From Bacteroidota bacterium (GTDB taxonomy: Bacteria; Bacteroidota; Bacteroidia; Chitinophagales; Chitinophagaceae), in NCBI GenBank assembly GCA_947461985.1, contig CANHNT010000032.1, positions 1-11,595 on the forward strand: a stretch of 11,595 bases of DNA, given 5' to 3'. The notes below the pieces were generated by a model that was given only the letters and a program-made list of their open reading frames with translations, did no database searches and was not told the origin of the DNA. Below, piece after piece: positions 1 through 6,197 of the stretch. Each line of letters begins with the position of its first letter. Position 1 is the first letter of the stretch. Made by a program: the position numbers and the translations under genes.

Positions 1-1
1 A

Positions 2-202
2 GATTTAGATTATGGTTCTTGTTATACATTCAAGGAATATTACAGTCAGAAAACTATTAACGAGGAAAGTTGGCAACATGAAAAAATATTTCTTAAACCA
101 AAGTCATTTGACACTTCATATCAAGATATTGTAATTGACCCAAATGCAATAAATGAAAAGACCTTTAGTGTAATTGGAATATTTGATAGAGTAATAGAAT
201 AA
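2..202 (+). CDS. Partial CDS, C-terminal 66 residues of an unrecognised protein
   Basis: An open frame runs from the left edge to a TAA at 200-202. The visible part is 66 residues and ends in FSVIGIFDRVIE. It is hydrophilic, with alternating charged and aromatic residues, and has no membrane segment or motif I recognise. The other two forward frames are interrupted, and the composition looks like real coding sequence (many Asp, Glu, Lys, Asn, Tyr and Phe codons, no low complexity). The ending on a beta-strand-like hydrophobic stretch would suit a small globular or secreted domain, but that is a guess. The start lies outside the window and no function is assigned. It is followed by an unusual repeat-bearing gene-free stretch. 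Confidence 0.6.
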   Translation, partial: DLDYGSCYTFKEYYSQKTINEESWQHEKIFLKPKSFDTSYQDIVIDPNAINEKTFSVIGIFDRVIE

Positions 203-241
203 ATTTCAGCCAATGCAGCAGTCACAAACATTTGCAAGCCT

Positions 242-273
242 CACAAACCAGCACACAAACCAGCACACAAGCC
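242..273. repeat. 12-base tandem repeat, about 2.7 copies
   Basis: The unit CACAAACCAGCA occurs perfectly at 242-253 and 254-265 and is followed by a partial third copy, CACAAGCC, at 266-273. A related CACAAACA lies just upstream at 223-230, and GCAAGCC at 234-240 echoes the ACAAGCC at 267-273. The region is bracketed by an imperfect inverted repeat, TTTGCAAGC (231-239) and GCTTACAAA (277-285), with one mismatch. The stretch is strongly strand-asymmetric, with C greatly exceeding G on the + strand, unlike its surroundings. Confidence 0.8.
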
Positions 274-407
274 AAAGCTTACAAAAAAGTATGCCTACGC
301 AACCGCACTGACACATCATCACAGATGATAAATCAACCACCATAGATAGAATTGCAATACAAATCATCCTAATCAAAAAAATCAAATCAATCACAGTTCA
401 GACATTT

Positions 408-435
408 AATGATAGTTTCTAAACCGTCATTTTTG
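408..435 (+). terminator. Possible weak terminator
   Basis: AATGA (408-412) can pair with TCATT (427-431), and inside it GTTT (415-418) can pair with AAAC (421-424), leaving a TA/CG internal bulge and a tight loop. A run of five T follows at 430-434. It could end transcription of the partial gene at the left edge, although it lies 200 bases past that stop codon. The stem is imperfect, so confidence is low. Confidence 0.3.
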
Positions 436-462
436 TAATTAAATGATAAAGATCAAAAAGTA

Positions 463-470
463 TATCTTTG
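463..470 (+). promoter_or_regulatory. Bacteroidota-type -7 element, lipoprotein gene
   Basis: TATCTTTG matches the TAnnTTTG element used by the primary sigma factor of Bacteroidota. The nearest upstream TTTG (432-435) is 27 bases away, longer than the usual spacing of about 20, so the -33 element is unconvincing. Transcription would start near 475 and leave a leader of about 100 bases before the ATG at 577. Confidence 0.4.
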
Positions 471-576
471 CTTTCGACAAACAAGAAGAGAATATCTATG
501 AAACACAGCATCCACCCAACATCGCTCATCAAACGAATGGCAACAAGCATTTCGTTCAAAAAATATAAATTTAGTT

Positions 577-810
577 ATGAAGAGATATTTATTAATAGCC
601 TTTATATTTATGCTGCTCTCGGCTTGTAGCAATGATGATGATGCGGGCAGAGGTCCAGTATATGTAAAACCAAGTGTTGACTACAAAGGCAAATATAGAA
701 AAGGGCATCTTCGTATGCCAGTCAGCACTAAAAAGGATGCGGTAAAAAGTCAGTCCCGTTCAAGGTATTATTACCAAACCAGGGGTAAATACAGGCGCAA
801 AAAAAAATAA
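577..810 (+). CDS. Small basic lipoprotein, probably surface-exposed
   Basis: This 77-residue protein starts with a short lipoprotein signal peptide: two basic residues, a hydrophobic stretch (about 4-14) and a lipobox L14-S-A-C17. Cleavage before Cys17 would leave a lipidated mature protein of about 61 residues. The residues just after the cysteine (S-N-D-D-D) are acidic, resembling the lipoprotein export signal that sends Bacteroidota lipoproteins to the cell surface; surface placement is an inference from that rule. The rest is very basic and rich in Lys, Arg, Ser and Tyr, with an RYYY cluster, and ends in RRKKK. No enzymatic motif is visible, and binding to a polyanion (nucleic acid, polysaccharide or lipopolysaccharide) is only a guess. 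The gene ends in a run of nine A (799-807) directly before the TAA. It stands alone. I do not recognise a named family. Confidence 0.75.
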   Translation: MKRYLLIAFIFMLLSACSNDDDAGRGPVYVKPSVDYKGKYRKGHLRMPVSTKKDAVKSQSRSRYYYQTRGKYRRKKK

Positions 811-992
811 GTATTTTTTTACTTTTGCTCCACGGAGCACATTTATTCTTTCAATGCCAGCACTTGAACGTCTTCTAAAAAGCGCATCGAGCACTTCGGG
901 TGTTTTGCCAAAAAGCATACTTAATGTAAGCATTCCTAAACAAAACTACAGTACAAAGGACTATTTGGGATTGCGATTAATAGGGGCAATAA

Positions 993-1024
993 AAAACCCT
1001 ATAAATGAGTATTTATAGGGTTTT
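993..1024 (-). terminator. Strong terminator hairpin after tRNA-Ser (symmetrical)
   Basis: A perfect 13-base-pair stem, AAAACCCTATAAA (993-1005) with TTTATAGGGTTTT (1012-1024), encloses a six-base loop, TGAGTA. Read on the - strand, the stem ends in a run of six T (complement of 991-996). It lies 11 bases past the 3' end of the tRNA, so it most likely ends that transcript. It could also work weakly in the + direction. Confidence 0.8.
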
Positions 1025-1035
1025 AATAGTTTGAG

Positions 1036-1120
1036 CGGAGAAAGAGGGATTCGAACCCCCGGACCTGTAACAGTCAACAGTTTTCAAGACTGTCGCAATC
1101 GACCACTCTGCCATTTCTCC
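1036..1120 (-). tRNA. tRNA-Ser (anticodon UGA)
   Basis: Read on the - strand this is an 85-base class II tRNA. The acceptor stem is GGAGAAA (complement of 1114-1120) with TTTCTCC (complement of 1037-1043), followed by discriminator G at 1036. The anticodon stem ACAGT/ACTGT encloses the loop CTTGAAA, giving anticodon TGA, which reads UCA and other UCN serine codons. The long variable arm expected of tRNA-Ser is present, and the T arm has GGGGG-TTCGAAT-CCCTC. The 3' CCA is not encoded: the next bases are CTCA, so it must be added after transcription. The serine identity G discriminator is present. The gene stands alone and is followed by a strong hairpin terminator. Confidence 0.95.
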
Positions 1121-1124
1121 GTGG

Positions 1125-1132
1125 CAAATATA
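1125..1132 (-). promoter_or_regulatory. -7 promoter element of tRNA-Ser
   Basis: On the - strand this reads TATATTTG, a match to TAnnTTTG. It ends four bases before the mature 5' end of the tRNA at 1120, so transcription would begin at or almost at the mature end, leaving little or no 5' leader to remove. No good TTTG -33 element is seen at the usual distance. Confidence 0.5.
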
Positions 1133-1230
1133 GGTTAACAAAAACGATAAATAAAAATATTTAGCAAAGAATATTGAATTATTTCAAACTTTTTTTAAAA
1201 TGAATTAAATCGTTTAGTTTGTTGATGCAC

Positions 1231-1264
1231 AAAAAAAAACTACTCAATAATTTGAGCAGTTTTT
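1231..1264 (-). terminator. Terminator of queA
   Basis: On the - strand, AAAACTGCTCAAA pairs with TTGAGTAGTTTT around a short loop, with one G-U pair, and is followed by a run of nine T (complement of 1231-1239). The G-U pair forms only in - strand RNA (the + strand would have an A-C mismatch), which fits termination of queA 25 bases after its stop codon. Confidence 0.8.
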
Positions 1265-1288
1265 AAATGATATTTTTTCTAAATACAA

Positions 1289-2338
1289 TTAAATAATCAA
1301 CATGGCATCGCCATAACTAAAGAATCTGTATTTATTTTTAATCGCTTGTTTGTATGCTTCCATGGTCAATTCATGTCCCATAAATGCAGATACCATAATC
1401 AATAAACTTGTTTTTGGAAGATGAAAATTAGTAATCAATGAATTGGTCAATGAAAAATTATACGGAGGATGAATAAAAATATTTGTCCATCCTTCTGATG
1501 GTTTCAACATACCCGTTGTGGTAATCGATGATTCTAATGCACGAATAGAAGTTGTTCCGATGGCACAAATTTTACGACCATCTTCTTTGGCTTTATTTAC
1601 AATTTTGCAAGCATATTCATCTACTTCATAATACTCTGCATCCATTTTATGTTTAGAAATATCTTCCACTTCAATGGGTCTAAAAGTTCCTAAACCAGTG
1701 TGCAAGGTAACTTCAGCAAAACGAACTCCTTTAATTTCGGCACGTTTAATTAACTCTCTGCTAAAATGTAAACCTGCAGTAGGGGCAGCAACAGCACCTT
1801 CTTTTTTTGCATATACCGTTTGGTATCTTTCTTTGTCAGAATCTTCGGGCTCCCGTTTAATGTATTTAGGCAAGGGGGTTTCACCCATGTTGTCTAAAAT
1901 AACTTTCAATTCTTCGTTTGTTCCATCAAATAAAAATCGAATGGTACGTCCTCTCGAAGTGGTATTATCAACTACTTCAGCAACCAATGAATTATCTTCT
2001 CCGAAATAGAGTTTATTACCAACACGAATTTTTCGAGCAGGCTCCACAATTACATCCCACAAACGATTTTGTTTGTTTAACTCTCTTAATAAAAATACTT
2101 CAATTTTTGCACCTGTTTTTTCTTTACGACCATATAATCTTGCATTAAAAACTTTGGTATTATTTGCAATCATTACATCTTTATCGTCAAAATAATCTAA
2201 CACATCTTTAAACATTTTGTGTTCAATGACGCCAGTATCTTTATGAACAACCATCAACTTGCTTTCATCTCTGTTTTTCGAAGGATATTGAGCAATTAAG
2301 TTTAAAGGTAAATCGTATGTAAACTGAGTTAATTTCAT
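1289..2338 (-). CDS. queA: S-adenosylmethionine:tRNA ribosyltransferase-isomerase QueA
   Basis: QueA transfers and isomerises the ribosyl group of S-adenosylmethionine onto 7-aminomethyl-7-deazaguanine in the wobble position of GUN-anticodon tRNAs (Tyr, His, Asn, Asp), giving epoxyqueuosine, the penultimate step of queuosine synthesis. It acts in the cytoplasm. The 349-residue length is normal for the family. Characteristic blocks are visible: LIAQYPS near 14-20, the GAVAAPTAGLHF signature at 181-192, TLHTGLGTFRPI at 211-222, GTTSIRALES at 261-270, LITNFHLPKTSLLIM at 301-315, and a C-terminal YRFFSYGDAMLI at 337-348. The ATG at 2338 directly begins the conserved N-terminal beta strand, so this start is well supported. 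It is a single-gene unit with its own terminator and a likely short leader. No other queuosine genes are in the window. Confidence 0.97.
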   Translation of the reverse strand: MKLTQFTYDLPLNLIAQYPSKNRDESKLMVVHKDTGVIEHKMFKDVLDYFDDKDVMIANNTKVFNARLYGRKEKTGAKIEVFLLRELNKQNRLWDVIVEPARKIRVGNKLYFGEDNSLVAEVVDNTTSRGRTIRFLFDGTNEELKVILDNMGETPLPKYIKREPEDSDKERYQTVYAKKEGAVAAPTAGLHFSRELIKRAEIKGVRFAEVTLHTGLGTFRPIEVEDISKHKMDAEYYEVDEYACKIVNKAKEDGRKICAIGTTSIRALESSITTTGMLKPSEGWTNIFIHPPYNFSLTNSLITNFHLPKTSLLIMVSAFMGHELTMEAYKQAIKNKYRFFSYGDAMLII

Positions 2339-2356
2339 TTATTTTTTTTAAGTGTG

Positions 2357-2364
2357 CAAAAGTA
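2357..2364 (-). promoter_or_regulatory. -7 promoter element of queA
   Basis: On the - strand this reads TACTTTTG, matching TAnnTTTG, and ends 18 bases before the queA ATG. Transcription would begin around 2350 and give a leader of only about 12 A-rich bases without a Shine-Dalgarno sequence. The nearest CAAA (a TTTG on the - strand, 2378-2381) is 13 bases away, too close for a standard -33 element. Confidence 0.45.
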
Positions 2365-2489
2365 ACGAAATTATACCCAAAAAAAGCATTTTTTATTCGG
2401 ATTAAAGCTAGAAACTATGCTTTTTCATAAAAAATCAATGATAAATAGAATTGATGTGCGGAATGATTAATTATTTATAAATTGCACAA

Positions 2490-3794
2490 ATGGTAAAAAT
2501 TGCAGTTTTTTGGTTTAGAAGAGATTTAAGATGGAATGATAATGCAGGCTTGTTTAATGCGTTAAAAGCACATCCCAATGTGTTGCCCATTTTTATTTTT
2601 GATAAAACAATTTTAGCAGAATTGCCCAAAAATGATGCACGGGTTGAATTTATTCATGAAGCGTTAATGAATATTCAAGAAACATTAATACAACACCAAT
2701 CTTCTTTGAAGATATTTCATTCAACGCCTCAAGAAGCATTTGAAATATTAATGAAGGATTATGAAATAGAAGCTGTTTATACGAATCATGATTATGAACC
2801 CTATGCTCAACAAAGAGATTCGGAAATTCAACATTTATTGCAAAAAAAACAGATTGAATTTAAAACATTTAAAGATCAAGTTATTTTTGAAAAAAGTGAA
2901 GTGGTAAAAGAGGATGGATTGCCTTATACCGTTTTTACGCCGTTTAGTAAAAAATGGAAAGCAAAATTGAATGATTACTTTTTAAAAGAATATCCAACAA
3001 ATAAGTATGCCCATCATTTTTTTAAAACGAAAGCATTTCACTTTCCGAGTTTAAACGAATTGGGTTTTGAGCCGTCGGGAAAAGTATTTTCATCAACCGA
3101 TTTTAATAAACAAATCATTACCGATTACCACAACACCAGAGATATTCCGTCGGTAGAGGGCACCACAAAAATGAGTATTCATCTGCGTTTTGGAACCATA
3201 AGCATTCGTCAATTGGCAAAAAATGCCTTGCAAATCAATGAAAAATATTTGAATGAATTAATTTGGAGAGATTTTTACCAAACCATTCTTTGGCATTTTC
3301 CTAAAGTCGTCAATCAATCGTTTAAATTAAAATACGACAACATTCAATGGAGAAACAATGAGCAAGAATTTAATGCTTGGTGTAATGGTCAAACCGGCTA
3401 TCCAATTGTAGATGCAGGCATGCGAGAGTTGAATGAAACAGGTTGGATGCACAACCGAGTGAGAATGGTTGTGGCTTCATTTTTGACCAAACATTTATTA
3501 ATCGATTGGCGTTGGGGTGAATCTTATTTTGCGTTGAAACTAAATGATTTTGATTTGGCCTCAAACAATGGAGGCTGGCAATGGGCTGCAGGCAGTGGTT
3601 GTGATGCGGCTCCTTATTTTAGAGTTTTTAATCCTTATTTGCAAACGGCTAAATTTGATAAAGACTTAAAATACATCAAAAAATGGGTTCCCGAATTTGA
3701 AGATTTTACTTATCCTAAACCCATTGTTGAACATGATTTTGCAAGAAAAAGATGTTTGGAAGTTTATAAAGCTGGATTAGATAATAATCAGTAA
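2490..3794 (+). CDS. phr: Deoxyribodipyrimidine photolyase (cryptochrome/photolyase family)
   Basis: This flavoprotein most likely repairs cyclobutane pyrimidine dimers in DNA using blue or near-UV light. It is 434 residues, a normal size for a class I-like bacterial photolyase. The N-terminal Rossmann-type antenna domain begins with VFWFRRDLRWNDN (6-18), the family hallmark, which also supports the ATG at 2490. The C-terminal FAD domain has LIWRDFYQ around Trp259, a GQTGYPIVDAGMREL block, GWMHNRVRM, DWRWGE, and the FAD and electron-transfer signature NNGGWQWAAGSG (359-370) followed by CDAAPYFRVFNP (371-382). Trp363 and Trp365 include the FAD-proximal Trp of the electron-transfer chain. The GSGCDAAPYFR form, in place of the STGTDAAPYFR of E. 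coli PhrB, is as I recall common in Bacteroidota. A 6-4 photolyase or cryptochrome role cannot be excluded from sequence alone. It is monocistronic and convergent with the permease gene, 17 bases apart. Confidence 0.93.
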   Translation: MVKIAVFWFRRDLRWNDNAGLFNALKAHPNVLPIFIFDKTILAELPKNDARVEFIHEALMNIQETLIQHQSSLKIFHSTPQEAFEILMKDYEIEAVYTNHDYEPYAQQRDSEIQHLLQKKQIEFKTFKDQVIFEKSEVVKEDGLPYTVFTPFSKKWKAKLNDYFLKEYPTNKYAHHFFKTKAFHFPSLNELGFEPSGKVFSSTDFNKQIITDYHNTRDIPSVEGTTKMSIHLRFGTISIRQLAKNALQINEKYLNELIWRDFYQTILWHFPKVVNQSFKLKYDNIQWRNNEQEFNAWCNGQTGYPIVDAGMRELNETGWMHNRVRMVVASFLTKHLLIDWRWGESYFALKLNDFDLASNNGGWQWAAGSGCDAAPYFRVFNPYLQTAKFDKDLKYIKKWVPEFEDFTYPKPIVEHDFARKRCLEVYKAGLDNNQ

Positions 3795-3811
3795 AATGCT
3801 AGAAAACTAAA

Positions 3812-4921
3812 TCAACCTTTGACATCCAATGCATCTCTTAAGGCATTGCCTAAAATATTGAAAGCAAGCACAATGAGCATAATAGCAATGCCAGGAATAA
3901 TTGCCAACAACGGACGATTGGTAATAATGAAATTGTAATTTTCTTTGATCATTAATCCCCACGACGAAACAGGTGGTTGAACGCCTATGCCTAAAAAACT
4001 TAAACCAGCTTCTATTAAAATGGCTGTTGCAAAATTGCTTGCCGCCATCACCATGGTTGGACCTAATACATTGGGTAAAATATGTTTTACAATAATTCTA
4101 AATGAGGAGTAACCCATCGTTTTAGCCACTTGAATATATTCGAGTTCTTTCAGCGACATCACTTGTCCACGAATTAATCGGGCTGTGCCAACCCACATGG
4201 TTAAACCCACCGCAATGAATATTTGCCAAAATCCTTTGCCTAATACAAACGTAATTGCAAACACTAAAAGGAGGGTAGGGATTGCCCAAATAACATTGAT
4301 GAGCCAAGTGATTACTTGATCAGACCAGCCACCAAAATAGCCACTTACAGCTCCTAAAAATAAGCCAATGAATACAGATAAAATTACGGCAATAAAGCCA
4401 ACGGCTAAACTCACTCGAGTGCCAATGAACAATCGAGAAAGCATGTCCCGACCAAACCTGTCGGTCCCAAGCCAAAATGTTTTTTTGATGATGAGTTCTT
4501 TTTCAATTTCAGCTTTTGGTAGAGAAGTAGCAATATTTAATTCTTTCAAAGAAAATAAAAGTTGCTCCTGGTTTTCATCATCAATAATATGATTGACTAA
4601 AATAGAATCATTTTTAAATACAAAATTTTTGATAGGAATTAAATCATAGTTCGTTTCTTTTCCGTTCAATAAAAATTGAAAAGCATTGCTGGGTTCAATA
4701 AGTTGGTTTTTTGTTTTCTTCAAAAATAAACAAGTGTAACCTGGTTTTTGAGTGCTAATTTCCACAATCATTCTGTTCGCATTGGGCGTATTGTCTGGCG
4801 AAAGTGGATACGCAAATAATGCAATTAAAATCGTCAAAAAAATAAAACACAAGGCAACCATTGCCGCTTTGTTTTTACGAAAGCGTTTCCAAAATCGGGA
4901 AGTGTTTTTTTCTGTTGACAT
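3812..4921 (-). CDS. ABC transporter permease, OppC/DppC type, with long periplasmic insert
   Basis: This is an inner-membrane permease subunit of a peptide/nickel-type (DppC/OppC family) ABC transporter. The N-terminus has the OppC_N layout: a basic stretch (FWKRFRKNK, 10-18) followed by a membrane segment at about 20-40. The family motif WLGTDRFGRDMLSRL is at 150-164. The permease core has several further membrane segments and an EAA loop at about 257-284 (LKELEYIQVAKTMG then HILPN) that contacts the ATPase. It ends with GLSFLGIGVQPP (306-317) and ALRDALD near the C-terminus. At 369 residues it is about 70 longer than E. coli DppC; the extra lies between the first membrane segment and the core (roughly 41-147) and should face the periplasm. 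The partner permease, ATPases and binding protein are not in the window. It follows a glycosyltransferase gene by 25 bases, probably on the same transcript. The substrate is unknown. Confidence 0.9.
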   Translation of the reverse strand: MSTEKNTSRFWKRFRKNKAAMVALCFIFLTILIALFAYPLSPDNTPNANRMIVEISTQKPGYTCLFLKKTKNQLIEPSNAFQFLLNGKETNYDLIPIKNFVFKNDSILVNHIIDDENQEQLLFSLKELNIATSLPKAEIEKELIIKKTFWLGTDRFGRDMLSRLFIGTRVSLAVGFIAVILSVFIGLFLGAVSGYFGGWSDQVITWLINVIWAIPTLLLVFAITFVLGKGFWQIFIAVGLTMWVGTARLIRGQVMSLKELEYIQVAKTMGYSSFRIIVKHILPNVLGPTMVMAASNFATAILIEAGLSFLGIGVQPPVSSWGLMIKENYNFIITNRPLLAIIPGIAIMLIVLAFNILGNALRDALDVKG

Positions 4922-4946
4922 TTAATTAAAAATTAAGCATTAAATA

Positions 4947-6104
4947 TTATTTTACGATTCTTTCTTTCCAACGATAGGTTCCAAACTGTCCCATTAATCC
5001 TGAAATTAAAATATAGGGAATATGAATAAACTGCAAGATAAAGAAAGGATATAATTCTTTTTCTTTCTTAAAAAATTGACTGACAGGTTTTAAAAAAGAA
5101 AATTCGATTCCTGCTTTTAAAATGAGGAGTCCAAAAAAAGTGATTAAATTTTTGCTATTCTGCAATGAAAATAATTGAAGCAGTAAAAATGTCAAATTAA
5201 AAAAATAGACTAATCCCAATACGAATTTTATTCGTTTGTCTTTAAACTTGGTTGCTTTCGACGCCCAACGAATTCGCTGTTGCAAAAAGCTTTTTAAATC
5301 TTGCATGGGAGCAGTGGTTACAATAGCTTCGGAACATTTTAAAAAACCAGTTCGTGCAGGATATTTTTGATCAATTTTATACATCAATAACATGTCATCG
5401 CCACTGGCAATGTCATCAATATCTTTAAAACCACCCACTGCATTAAATGCATTTTTTGTATAGGCTAAATTGGCACCGTTACACATTGTGCCACTCTGGT
5501 TATTTACAATTGCACCCGTTATGCCTTGCATGGTCATAAAATCCAACGATTGAAATGTTTGAAAGAAGGAACCGTCATTGGCAAATTGAACAGGTGCCGC
5601 AATGAATTGATGTTTGTATTTTTCAAAATATTGAACCAAGCTCAACAACCAATAAGCACCCATTCTACAATCGGCATCTGTTGTCACAATTAAGTCGCCT
5701 TCGCTTTGTGCAATGGCTGTTTCAATGGCTTTCTTTTTATAGGCATTTAAAATTTTCCCATCCGTATGGTCCGATAAATCAATATATTTTACCCCTTGAA
5801 ACGATTGAATAATTTGAGCGGTAGTATCTGTTGAATGATCATCCACAACAATAATTTCCATCAAATAAGTAGGGTAGTATTGCGATAAAATATCCTTCAA
5901 TAAATGCTTGATATTTAATTCTTCATTTCTTGCAGGAATAATAATGCTAACTTTTGTTGAAGGTGTATATTGTTTATTGATGACAAAATTTGGCAAATGA
6001 GTCCAGCCATTTTTATAATAAAAAATAAGTGCGGAATAGCACAAAAAAAATACAACAGATATAAAAATAAGGATGGCAACCATTGAATAGACTTGCAATT
6101 TCAT
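4947..6104 (-). CDS. Membrane-bound glycosyltransferase, family 2
   Basis: This is a processive-type GT-A (family GT2) enzyme that transfers a sugar from a nucleotide donor to a membrane or envelope acceptor; the substrate is not identifiable. An N-terminal membrane segment (about 7-29) is followed by the catalytic domain: VSIIIPARNEELN (52-64), VVDDHSTDTT (86-95), a DAD metal-binding motif (143-145), GANLAYTKNAFNAVGGF (210-226), GDD (235-237) as catalytic-base region, and QQRIRW (275-280), the Q/RxxRW motif typical of membrane GT2 enzymes. The C-terminal 100 residues contain two or three further membrane segments (about 293-313, 320-338 and 352-373). At 385 residues it is normal for this group. 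It lies upstream of the ABC permease on the - strand and is divergent from another glycosyltransferase gene across 93 bases. Its role could be envelope polysaccharide or glycolipid synthesis (inference). Confidence 0.92.
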   Translation of the reverse strand: MKLQVYSMVAILIFISVVFFLCYSALIFYYKNGWTHLPNFVINKQYTPSTKVSIIIPARNEELNIKHLLKDILSQYYPTYLMEIIVVDDHSTDTTAQIIQSFQGVKYIDLSDHTDGKILNAYKKKAIETAIAQSEGDLIVTTDADCRMGAYWLLSLVQYFEKYKHQFIAAPVQFANDGSFFQTFQSLDFMTMQGITGAIVNNQSGTMCNGANLAYTKNAFNAVGGFKDIDDIASGDDMLLMYKIDQKYPARTGFLKCSEAIVTTAPMQDLKSFLQQRIRWASKATKFKDKRIKFVLGLVYFFNLTFLLLQLFSLQNSKNLITFFGLLILKAGIEFSFLKPVSQFFKKEKELYPFFILQFIHIPYILISGLMGQFGTYRWKERIVK

Positions 6105-6197
6105 GAATATTTTCGGTAATGAAGCAATTCTGTTTTATTATTTTAAAAAAAGGAATCATACACAATCATATTTGTTTGTATTTTCACACACTGATAA

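Larger units (their letters stand above)
203..576. other. Gene-free stretch of 374 bases with repeats, a possible terminator and a possible promoter
   Basis: No convincing gene lies between the partial CDS and the lipoprotein gene. The first part (about 219-285) is A/C-rich and contains short tandem repeats. A small hairpin ATCATC-ACA-GATGAT lies at 315-329. An imperfect hairpin with a short T run is at 408-435, and a TAnnTTTG promoter element at 463-470. Short open frames here (206-394 on -, 498-629 on +) look spurious. Confidence 0.6.

Noticed and set aside
242..273. Short tandem repeats as a CRISPR array
   Set aside because: The units are 12 bases, contiguous without spacers, and no cas gene is nearby.
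206..394. Open frame of 62 codons on the - strand, rich in Cys, Trp and Val
   Set aside because: It is the antisense reading of the A/C-rich tandem repeats; the low-complexity composition and lack of any motif point to a chance frame.
498..629. Open frame of 43 codons on + starting MKHSIHPTS
   Set aside because: It overlaps the start of the well-supported lipoprotein gene in another frame and has no recognisable feature.
828..841. Inverted repeat GCTCC-AC-GGAGC after the lipoprotein gene as a terminator
   Set aside because: The stem is short with a two-base loop and no T run follows in either direction.
760..933. Open frame of 57 codons on the - strand with a basic, faintly L19-like stretch
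   Set aside because: It overlaps the lipoprotein gene end antisense; the resemblance to ribosomal protein L19 is slight and the frame ends in the reverse of the lipoprotein coding sequence.
1674..2148. Two + strand open frames inside queA
   Set aside because: They are antisense shadows of the strongly supported queA coding sequence.
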